Shown here: positions 37,216-46,902 of the stretch, piece after piece
Numbering within the stretch: the stretch's first letter is position 1
Layout of the letters: each line of letters begins with the position of its first letter
Assembly: GCF_028617075.1 (NCBI RefSeq)
Contig: NZ_JAQKGV010000011.1
Span: 55,329 to 119,328, forward strand
Direction of reading: 5' to 3'
From: Rubrobacter calidifluminis
Lineage (GTDB): Bacteria; Actinomycetota; Rubrobacteria; Rubrobacterales; Rubrobacteraceae
DNA length: 64,000 nucleotides
Program-made: the position numbers and the translations under genes
Notes under the pieces: model-generated
Database searches by the model: none
Seen by the model: only the letters and a program-made list of their open reading frames with translations
What the model was told of the DNA's origin: nothing

Positions 37216-38130
37216 CTACACCTTGGCCAGGGCGACGGCGATGCGCGCGGCGAGGCGGGCGTTGTTCCCGACTATCTTCTCGTTCACCTCCAGGCTCCTG
37301 CCCCCGGTGACTTTAAGGAAGTGATCCAGCAGGAAAGGCGTGACCTCCCTGCCCCGTATGCCGTGGCGCTCGAGAGCCTCGAGGCCGCTCTTCAGCGCCT
37401 CGTCGTGTAGCTCCGGGTCGAGCTGGTCCTCGGGAGAAACGGGGTTCGCGATCACCAGCCCGCTGCGCTCGAGGCCGACGGCCGGGAGGTTCTCCATCAG
37501 GCGGGCGACCTGCGTCTCGTCGTCCAGGGACCAATCCAGCGAATATCCCGAGTCGGAGAGGTAGAAGCCGGGGAAGCGGTCGGTTCCGAACCCCACCACC
37601 GGAACACCGAGCGTCTCCAGATACTCCAGGGTCGCCGGGACGTCGAGGATGGATTTCACGCCCGAGCAGACCACGGCGACCGGCGTGCGGGAGAGGGCGG
37701 CGAGGTCGGCCGAGACGTCCCAGGACTCACGCGCCCCGCGGTGCACCCCGCCGAGCCCCCCGGTGGCGAAGAGCCGTATTCCGAGGCGCGCAGCGAGATG
37801 CGCCGTGGCGGCGACGGTCGTCGCCCCGTGGATGCCCTTCGTCGCCGCGATGGGGAGGTCGCGCGCCGAGAGCTTGGCCACCTCCTCCGCGGTTGCGAGA
37901 AGCTCTATCTCGTCCGTCCCGAGCCCCACCCTGGGGACGCCACCGACGACGCCCACGGTCGCGGGAACCGCACCCTCATCTCGTACGATCTCCTCCAGCT
38001 CGCGGGCGACGCGCAGGTTGTCCGGTCGGGGCAGGCCGTGAGAGATCAGGGTGGACTCCAGCGCGACGACCGGACGGCCCTCCCGCAGGGCCTCCTCCAC
38101 CTCCGGGCTGGCTTCGATCCTTGCTTTCAA
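37216..38130 (-). CDS. psuG: Pseudouridine-5'-phosphate glycosidase PsuG
   Basis: PsuG splits pseudouridine 5'-phosphate into uracil and ribose 5-phosphate by breaking the C-glycosidic bond. The 304-residue protein has family blocks [62 protein letters not shown] and [11 protein letters not shown]. It is the last gene of the nucleoside ABC transporter operon, five bases behind a permease, which supports import of pseudouridine or other nucleosides. No pseudouridine kinase (PsuK, PfkB family) is present in this operon, although PsuG needs the phosphorylated substrate. Confidence 0.94.
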   Translation of the reverse strand: MKARIEASPEVEEALREGRPVVALESTLISHGLPRPDNLRVARELEEIVRDEGAVPATVGVVGGVPRVGLGTDEIELLATAEEVAKLSARDLPIAATKGIHGATTVAATAHLAARLGIRLFATGGLGGVHRGARESWDVSADLAALSRTPVAVVCSGVKSILDVPATLEYLETLGVPVVGFGTDRFPGFYLSDSGYSLDWSLDDETQVARLMENLPAVGLERSGLVIANPVSPEDQLDPELHDEALKSGLEALERHGIRGREVTPFLLDHFLKVTGGRSLEVNEKIVGNNARLAARIAVALAKV

Positions 38131-38134
38131 TGGA

Positions 38135-39058
38135 TCACTCCTTGCGGTAGGGGCGACCGATCGCCGCCGGGGGGATCGCCCTGCCCCCGACGCCCGCGAG
38201 CACCAGGATCGTGAGTACGTAGGGGATCATCTGCGAGAACTCCACCGGGACGAAGCCCTGCCCGTAGCGGGTCGCGACGGCCTCCGCGAAGCCGAACAGG
38301 AGCGCGGCCAGGGTGGCGCCTATCGGGTGCCAGCGACCGAAGATCATCGCCGCGAGCGCGATGAAGCCCCGCCCGCCGGTCATGTTCTCGGTGAACGCTG
38401 AGAGGAGCCCCGTCGAGAGGTAGAGCCCTCCGAGCCCGGCCATCACCCCCGAGATCGCAACCCCGTAGTAGCGCATCCGGCTCACGCTGATCCCGGCGAC
38501 GTCGACCGATTCGGGGGACTCACCGGTCGCCCTGAGCCTGAGCCCGAAGCTGGTCTTGAAGAGCACGAAGTATGCCAGGGGGATGAGCAGGTACATGATG
38601 TAGACGATCGCGTCCTGATCGAAGAGGGCGGGGCCTGCGAACGGGATCCTGCTGAGGAGCGGGATGCTCAGGTTGTTGAAGTTGGGGACGGTGGGCGTGG
38701 TGCCCTTGTGCCCGAAGATGATGAGCATGATGAACCCGGGGGCGGCGAGAGCGAGCAGGTTTATGGCGGTGCCGGAGATAATCTGGTCGGCCTCGAAGGT
38801 TACGCACATCAGCGCATGGATGAGCGCGAAGACGAGCCCGGCGAGGAGCGCGAAGAGGAGCCCCACCCACACGCTCCCGGCGAAGTACCCGCCCACGGCC
38901 CCGGCGAACGCGCTGATCAGCATCATCCCCTCGAGCCCTATGTTCATCACCCCCGAGCGCTCGCTGAAGACCGCCCCGACGGCCGTGAGGATGAGCGGTG
39001 TGGCGTTGCTGATGGTCCCCGAGAGGAGCGGCGTGATCTGACCCACAAAATCCGCCAC
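38135..39058 (-). CDS. Nucleoside ABC transporter permease (second permease)
   Basis: A 307-residue, highly hydrophobic BPD_transp_2 family permease of the BMP-type nucleoside importer. It has the conserved opening [28 protein letters not shown] and the cytoplasmic EAA-like loop [21 protein letters not shown]. About eight to nine transmembrane segments are visible. It pairs with the permease at 39059-40156, which it follows immediately. Confidence 0.9.
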   Translation of the reverse strand: MADFVGQITPLLSGTISNATPLILTAVGAVFSERSGVMNIGLEGMMLISAFAGAVGGYFAGSVWVGLLFALLAGLVFALIHALMCVTFEADQIISGTAINLLALAAPGFIMLIIFGHKGTTPTVPNFNNLSIPLLSRIPFAGPALFDQDAIVYIMYLLIPLAYFVLFKTSFGLRLRATGESPESVDVAGISVSRMRYYGVAISGVMAGLGGLYLSTGLLSAFTENMTGGRGFIALAAMIFGRWHPIGATLAALLFGFAEAVATRYGQGFVPVEFSQMIPYVLTILVLAGVGGRAIPPAAIGRPYRKE

Positions 39059-40156
39059 TCAGGCCTCCTTCCCTCTCCTGCCCGAGAGCATCGCCCTGAG
39101 GCGTTTTCTGCCTATAAGGAGCTCGACGAGCCCCACCGCCGTGACGAAGAGCAGTATGATCGCGATGATCACGTTCGCGAGATCCAGCGGCACCTGCGTC
39201 GCGAACTGCATCTGCTGCGCCCCGCCCTGCAGCGCCCCGAGCAGGAGCGCCCCGAGCACGATCCCGGCCGGGTGGTTGCGCCCGAGCATCGCGACCCCGA
39301 TGCCGTTGAACCCGAGGTTCGAGACGAACGGCACGCTCATGCTCCCGAACGTCCCGATCACCTCGATCCCGCCACCCACGGCCGCGAACGCCCCGCCTAT
39401 GGCCATCGCGAGCGTCGTGCTCAGCCCGAGGCTCATCCCCGCGTAGCGGGCGGCCTCCGGGGAGTGCCCCACGGCGCGCAGCGTGTAGCCGAGCGTGGTG
39501 CGCCACAGCAAGAGGTACGCCGCCACCGCGGCCAGTATGGCGACGAGCGAACCGTAGTTGGCCTGCCCGAGCCCGCCCCCGAAGTAGGCGAGCCGGGCGC
39601 TCACGAAGCCGGTGCCCGGCACCGTGCCGTGCCCGGAGAACGGGTGTTGCGCCAGCCAGTAGGCGAGGTTTATGCCCACGTAGTTGAGCATGATCGTGGT
39701 TATCACCTCGTGCGCCCCGAAGCGGGCCTTGAGAAGTCCGGGGATGGCCCCCCACAAAAACCCCGCCGCGAGACAGGCCAGGATGATGATCGCCACCCAC
39801 ACCACTCCGCTCCCCGCGACGGTGGTGCCGAGCGCGGCCGCGGTGATCGCCCCGATGAAGAGCTGTCCCTCACCCCCGATGTTGAACATCGAGGCCCGGA
39901 AGGGGATCGCGAAGGCGAGCCCGGTGAGGACCAGCGGCGTGGCGTTTACGAGCGTCCGGCCCACCGCCGGCGCCGAGCCGAACGCCCCGTCGAGCAGCGC
40001 CCCGTAGGCCGCCGCCGGGTTGTTGCCGGTCGCCGCGACGATGATCGCCCCTATCACGAGCGCGAGCACTATCGCGACGACCGGGAAAAGGAGCGCCCGG
40101 ATGCTCCCGACGAGCAGCCGGCGGGCAAAAGAGCCGGTGACTCCGGCCGCGCTCAC
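39059..40156 (-). CDS. Nucleoside ABC transporter permease (first permease)
   Basis: A 365-residue BPD_transp_2 family permease with about nine to ten membrane segments, beginning LLFPVVAIVLALVIGAIIV after a short cytoplasmic N-terminus. The region FNIGGEGQLFIGAI and the loop LGYTLRAVGHSPEAARYAGM mark it as the partner permease of BMP-type nucleoside importers. The start overlaps the stop of the ATPase gene by ATGA. Confidence 0.9.
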   Translation of the reverse strand: MSAAGVTGSFARRLLVGSIRALLFPVVAIVLALVIGAIIVAATGNNPAAAYGALLDGAFGSAPAVGRTLVNATPLVLTGLAFAIPFRASMFNIGGEGQLFIGAITAAALGTTVAGSGVVWVAIIILACLAAGFLWGAIPGLLKARFGAHEVITTIMLNYVGINLAYWLAQHPFSGHGTVPGTGFVSARLAYFGGGLGQANYGSLVAILAAVAAYLLLWRTTLGYTLRAVGHSPEAARYAGMSLGLSTTLAMAIGGAFAAVGGGIEVIGTFGSMSVPFVSNLGFNGIGVAMLGRNHPAGIVLGALLLGALQGGAQQMQFATQVPLDLANVIIAIILLFVTAVGLVELLIGRKRLRAMLSGRRGKEA

Positions 40157-41721
40157 CTGAGGCCCGCCTCCTCGGGGCTGTGCCCGGCCATCAGCAACCC
40201 CAGCTGTTCGTCGGTCGCCTCACCGGCCTCCAGCTCGCCCACTATCCCGCCGTCGTAGATCACCGCGATCCTGTCGGAGAGCGAGCGCACCTCTTCGAGC
40301 TCCATCGAGATCAGGAGCACCGCCTTGCCCGCCTCCCGCTGCTTCAGCAACATCTCGTGCACGAACTCTATCGCCCCCACATCCAGACCCCGGGTGGGCT
40401 GGGAGGCGATGATGACCCCGGGCTCCCCGGAGAGCTCGCGCGCCAGGATCACCTTCTGCTGGTTGCCCCCGGAGAGGGTCCGGGCCGGCGCGTCCGGGTC
40501 GAGCGGCCTCACGTCGAAGGCCCGAAGCTGCTTCTCCGCCTCCCGGCGCATCCGGCCCGGGAAGAGCCATCCCCACCGCGAGAACGGCGCCTTCGCGTAG
40601 GATTTCAGCGCGTAGTTCTCGGCCAGCGTGAACTCCTGCACGAGCCCTTTCTCCCTGCGGTCCTCCGGGATGTACGCGAGCCCCCGCTCGTGGCGCTCCC
40701 GCGCGCCGAGGTGCGTCACCTCCTCCCCGTCGAGGTAGACCCCGCCGGAGTCCACGGGGCGCATCCCGGCGAGCGCCTCGGCGAGCTCGGTCTGCCCGTT
40801 GCCGTCGACCCCGGCTATCCCGAGGATCTCCCCGGCACGCACCGCGAGGTCTACGCCCCTGACTCCCACCCCGAACTCCGACTCGACGACGAGCCCCCTC
40901 ACCTCCAGCCGGAGGGCCTCCCCCTTCACCTCCGGCTTCTTCTCCACCTGCAGGACCACGTCCCGCCCGACCATGAGCCGGGCGAGCTGCCGGGCGTCGG
41001 AGTCGGAGGTGCGCACGGTGTTCACGACCCTCCCGTCGCGGATGACCGTTATGTTGTCGCTCACCCCGAAGAGCTCCTCGAGCTTGTGGGTGATGAAGAT
41101 GATCGAGAGCCCGTCGGCGACGAGCTCCTTCAGGACCCCGAAGAGGTCCCGCGTCTCCTGCGGCGTGAGCACGGCCGTGGGCTCGTCCAGGACCAGGATG
41201 CGCGCCTCCCGGTAGAGCGCCTTGAGGATCTCGACCCGCTGCTGCAGCCCCACCGAGAGGTCCGCCACCCGGGCCCTCGGGTCCACCCGGAGCCCGTAGC
41301 GCCGGCTGAGCTCCTCGGTGGCCCGGATCGCCCCGCTCATGTCCAGCGTCCCACCCCTCCCGCGCGGCTCCGAGCCGAGCACGATGTTCTCCGCCACGGT
41401 GAGCCGCGGGATGAGCGTGAAGTGCTGGTGGACCATCCCGATCCCGAGCCGGACCGCATCCGCCGGGGTCCGGATCTCGACCCGCTCCCCGTCGACGAAG
41501 ATCTCACCCTCGTCCGGGCTGTAGAGGCCGTAGAGGATCTTCATCAGGGTGGACTTGCCCGCCCCGTTCTCCCCCAGAAGCCCCAGGACCTCGCCGCGGT
41601 GCAGCACGAGCGAGATGTGGTCGTTGGCCACGACGGGCCCGAAGGTCTTCGTGACCCCCCGCATCTCGAGTACGGCCGGAGGGCCGGAGGGTCGGCGTTC
41701 CGTATCCCTGCCTGCGCTCAT
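40153..41721 (-). CDS. Nucleoside ABC transporter ATP-binding protein (two ABC cassettes)
   Basis: A 522-residue protein with tandem ATPase cassettes. The first has a full Walker A (GLLGENGAGKSTLMKIL), signature LSVGLQQRVEILKALY and Walker B ILVLDEPTAVL. The second has a degenerate Walker A (IAGVDGNGQTELAEAL), signature LSGGNQQKVILAREL and a B motif ending SQPTRGLDVGA. This intact-plus-degenerate pairing is normal for the RbsA/NupA type. It powers the two downstream permeases; the lipoprotein gene lies 15 bases upstream. Confidence 0.93.
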   Translation of the reverse strand: MSAGRDTERRPSGPPAVLEMRGVTKTFGPVVANDHISLVLHRGEVLGLLGENGAGKSTLMKILYGLYSPDEGEIFVDGERVEIRTPADAVRLGIGMVHQHFTLIPRLTVAENIVLGSEPRGRGGTLDMSGAIRATEELSRRYGLRVDPRARVADLSVGLQQRVEILKALYREARILVLDEPTAVLTPQETRDLFGVLKELVADGLSIIFITHKLEELFGVSDNITVIRDGRVVNTVRTSDSDARQLARLMVGRDVVLQVEKKPEVKGEALRLEVRGLVVESEFGVGVRGVDLAVRAGEILGIAGVDGNGQTELAEALAGMRPVDSGGVYLDGEEVTHLGARERHERGLAYIPEDRREKGLVQEFTLAENYALKSYAKAPFSRWGWLFPGRMRREAEKQLRAFDVRPLDPDAPARTLSGGNQQKVILARELSGEPGVIIASQPTRGLDVGAIEFVHEMLLKQREAGKAVLLISMELEEVRSLSDRIAVIYDGGIVGELEAGEATDEQLGLLMAGHSPEEAGLR

Positions 41722-41736
41722 CCGGCTCTACCCGGA

Positions 41737-42837
41737 CTACTTAGAAGGCGTGGTGGGCACCTTTATCTTGCCCGAGATTATCCCCTCGCGCGCCTTCTTC
41801 AGGTCGTTCTTGACCTTCTGGGGGACGAGGTTCGAGAAGCGGTGGAACGGCGCCAGCTTGTAGCCTCCGTTCTTGAGCCCGAACTCTATGGTCTTCCCGG
41901 CGGGGAACTTGCCCTTCGCGGCATCCTCTATCGTCTGGAAGACCGCGTTGTCCACGCCCTTGACCGTCGAGGTCAGGATCGGATCCTTCGGGAACTGCGG
42001 GGCCTGGTCCTGGTCCACCCCGATGGCGAAGACGTGCTTCTCACGCGCCGCCTCGAAAGCCCCCGAGGCGCTGTTGCCCGCCGCCGGGTAGACGATGTCC
42101 GCCCCCTGGCTGATCTGGTTGAGCGCGATCTGTTTGGCCGTCGCCGGGTCGTTGAACGCATCCGGGGTTGAACCCACGTACTGGTCTATGACCTTGCAGT
42201 CCGGGCACACGGACTTCACCCCGGCGTCGAACCCGGCCTGGAAGCCGCGGATCAGGGGCGAGTTCTGCCCTCCTATGAAACCGACGACCTTGGTCTTGGG
42301 GTTGGTGTAGGGCGTTTTGATCTGGGTCATGTCCCCCGCGACCACGCCCGCGAGGTAGGCCCCCTGGTTGTCGCTGAAGATGAGGCTCGCCACGTTCGGG
42401 GCCTTCACCACCGAGTCGACGATCGCGAAGTTGGTGTCGGGGTACTGCTGGGCGACCTGCTTCAAAGCGTCGGACTGCAAGAACCCGATGGCGTACACCG
42501 GCTTGTAGCCGGAGCTGGCGAGCTGGGAGAGGTTGCTCTGGTAGTCGGTCGGCGAGCTGGACTGCAGGACCTCTATCTTCACCCCGAGCTTCTTCCTGGC
42601 CTCCTTGAGGCCCTTGTACGCCGCGTCGTTGAACCCCTTGTCCCCGAGCCCGCCGACGTCGGTGTTCATCGCCGGTTTGACCTTGCTGTTGCCGCCGGCG
42701 CTCGCCTGCTTGCCGCCCGAGCCGGCCTTGCCGCCACCGCCGCTTGAGCCCCCGTTCGCCGAGCCGCCGGAGCCGCATCCGGCAAGGACCAACGCGAGCA
42801 ACACCACCACTGCCAGTAACCCGACGCGTTTGATCAC
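41737..42837 (-). CDS. BMP family nucleoside-binding lipoprotein
   Basis: The extracellular receptor of the nucleoside importer, 366 residues. A lipoprotein signal peptide is clear: MIKRVGLLAVVVLLALVLAGC, with lipobox LAGC at residues 18-21, followed by a Gly/Ser/Lys-rich linker. The mature domain has the BMP pattern DVGGLGDKGFNDAAYKGL, ending with a basic tail. BMP proteins bind purine or pyrimidine nucleosides. With psuG at the end of the same operon, pseudouridine is a plausible ligand. Confidence 0.92.
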   Translation of the reverse strand: MIKRVGLLAVVVLLALVLAGCGSGGSANGGSSGGGGKAGSGGKQASAGGNSKVKPAMNTDVGGLGDKGFNDAAYKGLKEARKKLGVKIEVLQSSSPTDYQSNLSQLASSGYKPVYAIGFLQSDALKQVAQQYPDTNFAIVDSVVKAPNVASLIFSDNQGAYLAGVVAGDMTQIKTPYTNPKTKVVGFIGGQNSPLIRGFQAGFDAGVKSVCPDCKVIDQYVGSTPDAFNDPATAKQIALNQISQGADIVYPAAGNSASGAFEAAREKHVFAIGVDQDQAPQFPKDPILTSTVKGVDNAVFQTIEDAAKGKFPAGKTIEFGLKNGGYKLAPFHRFSNLVPQKVKNDLKKAREGIISGKIKVPTTPSK

Positions 42838-42880
42838 CCTTAAAACCCCGCTTCGAAGAGACGCCTAGACCGTTCGCTCA

Positions 42881-42910
42881 ATTCTATATATCCGGGGAAC
42901 TTCTCCGCAA
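42881..42910 (-). promoter_or_regulatory. Possible promoter of the nucleoside transporter operon
   Basis: On the minus strand, TTGCGG (42905-42910), 18 bases, TAGAAT (42881-42886), within an AT-rich patch containing TATATA. It lies in the 79-base gap between the LLM oxidoreductase stop and the BMP gene start. Match to consensus is moderate. Confidence 0.4.
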
Positions 42911-42916
42911 CCCCCC

Positions 42917-43927
42917 TCACCTCACCTCCTCGTCCGCGAGAGCCGGGATCACCTCGCGCCCGTACGCCTCCAGCGTCTGCTCCATCGCGTCGTGCATGAG
43001 GTAGAGGTTGAACTGATCCGCACCGAGGTCTCTCAGGGTCTTCAACTTCTCGACGTGCTCCTCCGCCGTGCCGAGCACGCAGAACCGCTCGACGATCTCG
43101 TCCGGCACGAACTCCGTGGTCGGGTTGTCCGCCCGTCCGTGGTGGGAGTAGTCGTAGCCTTCACGGGCCTTTATGTAATCGGTGAGCTCGCGGGGCACCT
43201 CCCCGTCCTCTCCGTAACGGGCGACCAGGTCCGCCACGTGGTTGCCGACCATCCCGCCGAACCACTGGCACTGGTCGCGCTGGTGGGAGATATCCCCCCC
43301 GACGTAGGCCGGGGCGGCGACGCAGATGGTTATCTCGTCCGGATCACGCCCTGCCGCCTCCGCCGACTCCCTCACCCGCGAGAGGGTCCAGCGCAGGATC
43401 ACCGGATCCGCGAGTTGCAGGATGAACCCGTCGGCGACCCGCCCGACGAGGTCGAGCGCCTTCGGCCCGTAGCCCGCTACCCACACCTCCAGGCGCCCCT
43501 CCCTCACCCAGGGGATTCGCACCCTGCCCCCCGGCATCTCGACCTCCCGTCCCCCGGCGAGCTCCCTTATGACGCGGATCGCCTCCTCGAGCTGCCCGAG
43601 CGTCGTCGGCTTCCTCCCGAGCACCCGCTGCGCCGAGTCCCCGCGCCCGATGCCGCAGACCGTGCGTCCTCCGAACATGTCGTTCAACGTGGCGAAGATA
43701 GAGGCCGTCACGGTAGGGTCACGGGTCGCCGGGTTGGTGACGAACGGACCTACCTTGATCCTCTCCGTCGCCGAGAGCATCTGCGAGTGGATCACGTATG
43801 GCTCCTGCCAGAGGATGTGCGAGTCGAAGGTCCAGGCGTGGGTGAACCCGAGCTCCTCGGCGCGCCTGGTCAGCTCGACGATGCGCCAGGCCGGTGGGTC
43901 CGTCTGGAACGTTACGCCGAAGTCCAT
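42917..43927 (-). CDS. LLM class flavin-dependent oxidoreductase
   Basis: A luciferase-like TIM-barrel flavoenzyme of 336 residues (FMN or F420). Typical segments are FGVTFQTDPPAWRIVELTRRAEELGFTHAW at the start, VGPFVTNPATRDPTVTASIFATL, GRTVCGIGRGDSA and the C-terminal GTAEEHVEKLKTLRDLGADQF. It sits three bases after the NCS1 transporter and near a carbamoylase, a context in which LLM enzymes take part in nucleobase or hydantoin breakdown. Whether it is an oxygenase or an F420 dehydrogenase cannot be decided. Confidence 0.85.
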   Translation of the reverse strand: MDFGVTFQTDPPAWRIVELTRRAEELGFTHAWTFDSHILWQEPYVIHSQMLSATERIKVGPFVTNPATRDPTVTASIFATLNDMFGGRTVCGIGRGDSAQRVLGRKPTTLGQLEEAIRVIRELAGGREVEMPGGRVRIPWVREGRLEVWVAGYGPKALDLVGRVADGFILQLADPVILRWTLSRVRESAEAAGRDPDEITICVAAPAYVGGDISHQRDQCQWFGGMVGNHVADLVARYGEDGEVPRELTDYIKAREGYDYSHHGRADNPTTEFVPDEIVERFCVLGTAEEHVEKLKTLRDLGADQFNLYLMHDAMEQTLEAYGREVIPALADEEVR

Positions 43928-43930
43928 CTC

Positions 43931-45457
43931 TCAGGTGGCCTCCGGCTCCCGCTCGGACTCCGCGGCGGGCTCGCGGGCACCCCCGGTGGCGTAGCTGAGC
44001 ACCAGGTAGGCCAGCCCGGCGGCGAAGAAAGTGAAGAAGAGCCCGTAGTTGTAGAGGCTCTCGACCAGGCTCGGGTTCTGGAAGACCCCGCCGAAGTTCG
44101 GGGTGGTCGCGGCCTTGACGAAGCCGGGGATGACCGGCACCACACCGACCAGCACCGCGACGATGGCCCGCCAGTTCCACCCGCCGGAGTACGCGTAGCG
44201 CCCGTCGGTCTTGTAGAGGTCGGGAACGGAGAGGTTGCGGCGGCGTACGATCCAGTAGTCCGAGATCATCACCGCAGCTATCGCCCCGAGCAGGCTGCTG
44301 TAGCCGACGAGCCAGGTGAAGATGTAGGCGCTCGCGCTCTCGTAGAGCACCCAGGGGAACGAGATGATCCCGATGACCGCCGTTATGAGCCCGCCGGTCC
44401 GGAAAGAGATGTACTTCGGCAGCAGGTTCGAGAAGTCGAAGGAGGGCGAGACGACGTTGGCGGCCATGTTCGTCGAGATCTGAGCGATGGCGACGATTAT
44501 CATCGCGGCGATCAGGACCACCGGCAGCCCCCCGGCGATCTTGGTGGTGAGCGCGACCGGGTCCCAGATGGGCTTGCCGAAGATGACCACGGTGGCGGCG
44601 GTGACCGCTATCCCGAGGAAGCTGAAGGCGGTCATCGTCGGCGGGAGCCCGATGACCTGCCCCAGAACCTGCGCCCGCTGGCTTTTGGCGTAGCGGGTGA
44701 AGTCCGGGATGTTCAGAGACAGCGTGATCCAGTAACCCACGTTCGCGGCGAGCCCGGTCCAGAAGAGCGACCAGAAGGGAGCATTCCCCTGTTGCAGCCT
44801 AGCCGAGGCGGTGAAGACGTGCCCCACCCCGCCACCGGCGACGAATCCCCAGACGAGGAGCACCACCCCGCCCAACAGGAGGAGCGGTGCGGCGATCGAC
44901 TCGAACCTCCTCACCCCCTCGACCCCGAACAGGATTATCGCGACCTGCACGCCCCAGAAGATGAAGAAGGTGATGAAGCGGTGCCCGGGAACGTCCTGCC
45001 AGCCGCCGTAGGCCGCGGTGGCGAGGGCGTCCACGGCGAGCCCCCCGATCCAGGTCTGTATCCCGAACCAGCCGCAGGCGACGAGCGCCCGGGCTATCGC
45101 GGCGAAGTTCGCCCCCCGCACCCCGAACGACGAGCGCACGAAGACCGGGAAGGGCACCCCGTACCTGGTTCCGGCATGCGCGTTCAAGAGCATCGGGATC
45201 AGGACGAGCACGTTCCCCAAGGAGACCGTGAGCAGCGCCTGCCACCAGTTCATCCCGGCGACCATGAGCCCGGAGGCCAGGGTGTAGGTGGTGATGACGA
45301 CGCTCATCCCGATCCAGAGCGCCGCGATGTTGTAGGTCGTCCAGGTCCTCTGCTCCGCCCCCGTGGGAGCGAGGTCCTCGTTGTAGAGCGGTGAGGAGCC
45401 GACCTCCTCTTCGAGCCGCTCCACCTCGCGCCTTCCTACCGCCACGTCCCGTTCCAC
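43931..45457 (-). CDS. NCS1 family nucleobase/hydantoin:cation symporter
   Basis: A 508-residue membrane protein of the NCS1 family, which imports uracil, allantoin, hydantoins, cytosine or thiamine. It shows LYNEDLAPTGAEQRTW and TTYNIAALWIGMSVVI at the first helix, a QTWIGG stretch in the third helix region, and twelve hydrophobic segments. GTG 45457 has AAAGGAGGAG at good distance. It forms a pair with the LLM gene; the carbamoylase gene lies 184 bases upstream on the same strand. Confidence 0.9.
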   Translation of the reverse strand: MERDVAVGRREVERLEEEVGSSPLYNEDLAPTGAEQRTWTTYNIAALWIGMSVVITTYTLASGLMVAGMNWWQALLTVSLGNVLVLIPMLLNAHAGTRYGVPFPVFVRSSFGVRGANFAAIARALVACGWFGIQTWIGGLAVDALATAAYGGWQDVPGHRFITFFIFWGVQVAIILFGVEGVRRFESIAAPLLLLGGVVLLVWGFVAGGGVGHVFTASARLQQGNAPFWSLFWTGLAANVGYWITLSLNIPDFTRYAKSQRAQVLGQVIGLPPTMTAFSFLGIAVTAATVVIFGKPIWDPVALTTKIAGGLPVVLIAAMIIVAIAQISTNMAANVVSPSFDFSNLLPKYISFRTGGLITAVIGIISFPWVLYESASAYIFTWLVGYSSLLGAIAAVMISDYWIVRRRNLSVPDLYKTDGRYAYSGGWNWRAIVAVLVGVVPVIPGFVKAATTPNFGGVFQNPSLVESLYNYGLFFTFFAAGLAYLVLSYATGGAREPAAESEREPEAT

Positions 45458-45641
45458 TCTCTCCTCCTTTACTCCGGCACGGCTCCTTCTTCTCCACGAA
45501 AGAGCCTAGTGCCTCCCCACCCGAAACTTCCTCGGCCCGCCGGACGGATCAGCCCCACCCGTCTCCCGTCCCGCCTGGCCGGATGTACAGCCCCCGTTCA
45601 GGCTCCCCCGAAACCTCTCCCTTCCAGGGGCGACCCGGCGC

Positions 45642-46898
45642 TCACCGCCGCCCGCCTCCACCGGCGACCCAGCCCACCGTCTTGACCGCGAGCCGGTAGA
45701 ACGCCTGCACTGCGAGCGCGATGTCTTCCTCGGGGGTGTCCTCCTCTTTGGTGTGGCTGAGCCCCCCGAGGGATTTGACGAAGAGCATCACCGTAGGCAT
45801 CAGCGGGGCCATCTCCGCCGCATCGTGCAGCGGCCCCGATGGGAGCCGATGCGAGGTACCGGTGACCTCCTGCACGGCCTCCTCGGCCATCTCGATGAGG
45901 TGTTCGTCGAACGGACGGGGCTCGATGCGCCAGAGCCTCTCCCAACGCACCTCACAGCCCTCCTCGCGCGCGATGCGTTCGCTGTTCTCTTTTGCCACGG
46001 CGAGCATGTCCGATATCACCCCGGCGTCGAGGGCCCGCTGGTCGAGCGACATCTCGCACCACCCGTTGAACGCGGTGACGATGCCGGGCGAGACGTTGAC
46101 GAATCCGGTGGTGGCGCGTACGTCGTCGCGGTGGGCGGCGTCGTCCCGGAACGCTATGGCCGAGCGCGCGGCGGCGATGAACGCATCCTTCCTCACGTCC
46201 ATCGGGGTCGACCCGGAGTGGGCGTGCTGCCCGGTGAAGCTGACCGCGTGCCGCTCGACCCCGAAGGTGCCGAGCACCACCCCGACCGGGATGTCCAGCC
46301 GCTCGAGCACCGGCCCCTGCTCGATGTGCAGCTCGAGGTAGGCCGCGGCGTTCTCGAGTTGCCGGTGCGACTCGTTCATCCTGTCTAGTTCGACGCCGTG
46401 CTCCCTGAGCGCGTCGGGGAGCGCGATACCGTCCCTGTCCTTCAGGTTGCGCACCTCGTCGGGGTCGAGCGTCCCCGAGCAGGCGCTCGATCCCAGAAGG
46501 CTCCTCCCGAAGCGTGCTCCCTCCTCGTCGGCCCAGTCCACGAGCCGCACGGTCACGGGGAGCTCGTCCCGCTGCGCCAGCACCCGCAGCGTCTCCATCG
46601 CGGCGATGGTGTTCAGGCAGCCGTCGAGCCAGCCACCGTTCGGGACGGAGTCTATGTGCCCGCCGAGCAGGACGGCCCTCTCCGAGGCCCCGCGCACGGT
46701 GCCCCAGAGGTTGCCGGCTTCGTCCGTCTCGACCTCACAGCCGATCTCATCGAGCTTCTCCCTCAGCCACCGGCGGGCCTTCGCCCACTCGTCGGTCCAG
46801 CAGACCCTGCGCGCCCCTTCTGGACCACCGGTGAGCTCCGCGAGCTCCTTCAGCTCGGCTATAGCGCGCCCGTGGTCGACGTTCTCCGCGATCTCCAT
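45642..46898 (-). CDS. Zn-dependent N-carbamoyl amidohydrolase (beta-ureidopropionase/carbamoylase)
   Basis: M20-like hydrolases of this group cleave N-carbamoyl-beta-alanine or N-carbamoyl amino acids. The 418-residue protein has the metal motifs GGHIDSVPNGGWLDG (His, Asp), WADEEGARFG (Glu-Glu), LELHIEQGPVLE (His) and the terminal SHTKEED region. ATG 46898 begins four bases after the aminotransferase stop; upstream sequence belongs to that gene. In pyrimidine breakdown this step makes beta-alanine plus CO2 and ammonia, and the neighbouring aminotransferase would handle the beta-amino acid. No dihydropyrimidinase gene is visible in the window. Confidence 0.87.
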   Translation of the reverse strand: MEIAENVDHGRAIAELKELAELTGGPEGARRVCWTDEWAKARRWLREKLDEIGCEVETDEAGNLWGTVRGASERAVLLGGHIDSVPNGGWLDGCLNTIAAMETLRVLAQRDELPVTVRLVDWADEEGARFGRSLLGSSACSGTLDPDEVRNLKDRDGIALPDALREHGVELDRMNESHRQLENAAAYLELHIEQGPVLERLDIPVGVVLGTFGVERHAVSFTGQHAHSGSTPMDVRKDAFIAAARSAIAFRDDAAHRDDVRATTGFVNVSPGIVTAFNGWCEMSLDQRALDAGVISDMLAVAKENSERIAREEGCEVRWERLWRIEPRPFDEHLIEMAEEAVQEVTGTSHRLPSGPLHDAAEMAPLMPTVMLFVKSLGGLSHTKEEDTPEEDIALAVQAFYRLAVKTVGWVAGGGGRR

Positions 46899-46902
46899 CT
46901 CC

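Noticed and set aside
38708..40258. Long open frame on the + strand opposite the permease genes (516 codons)
   Set aside because: It has Arg/Glu/Pro-rich low-complexity composition typical of antisense of GC-rich genes, while the minus strand encodes clear permeases.
42992..45394. 800-codon frame opposite the LLM and NCS1 genes
   Set aside because: Composition (Arg, Pro, Glu, His) and lack of any motif show it to be a shadow.
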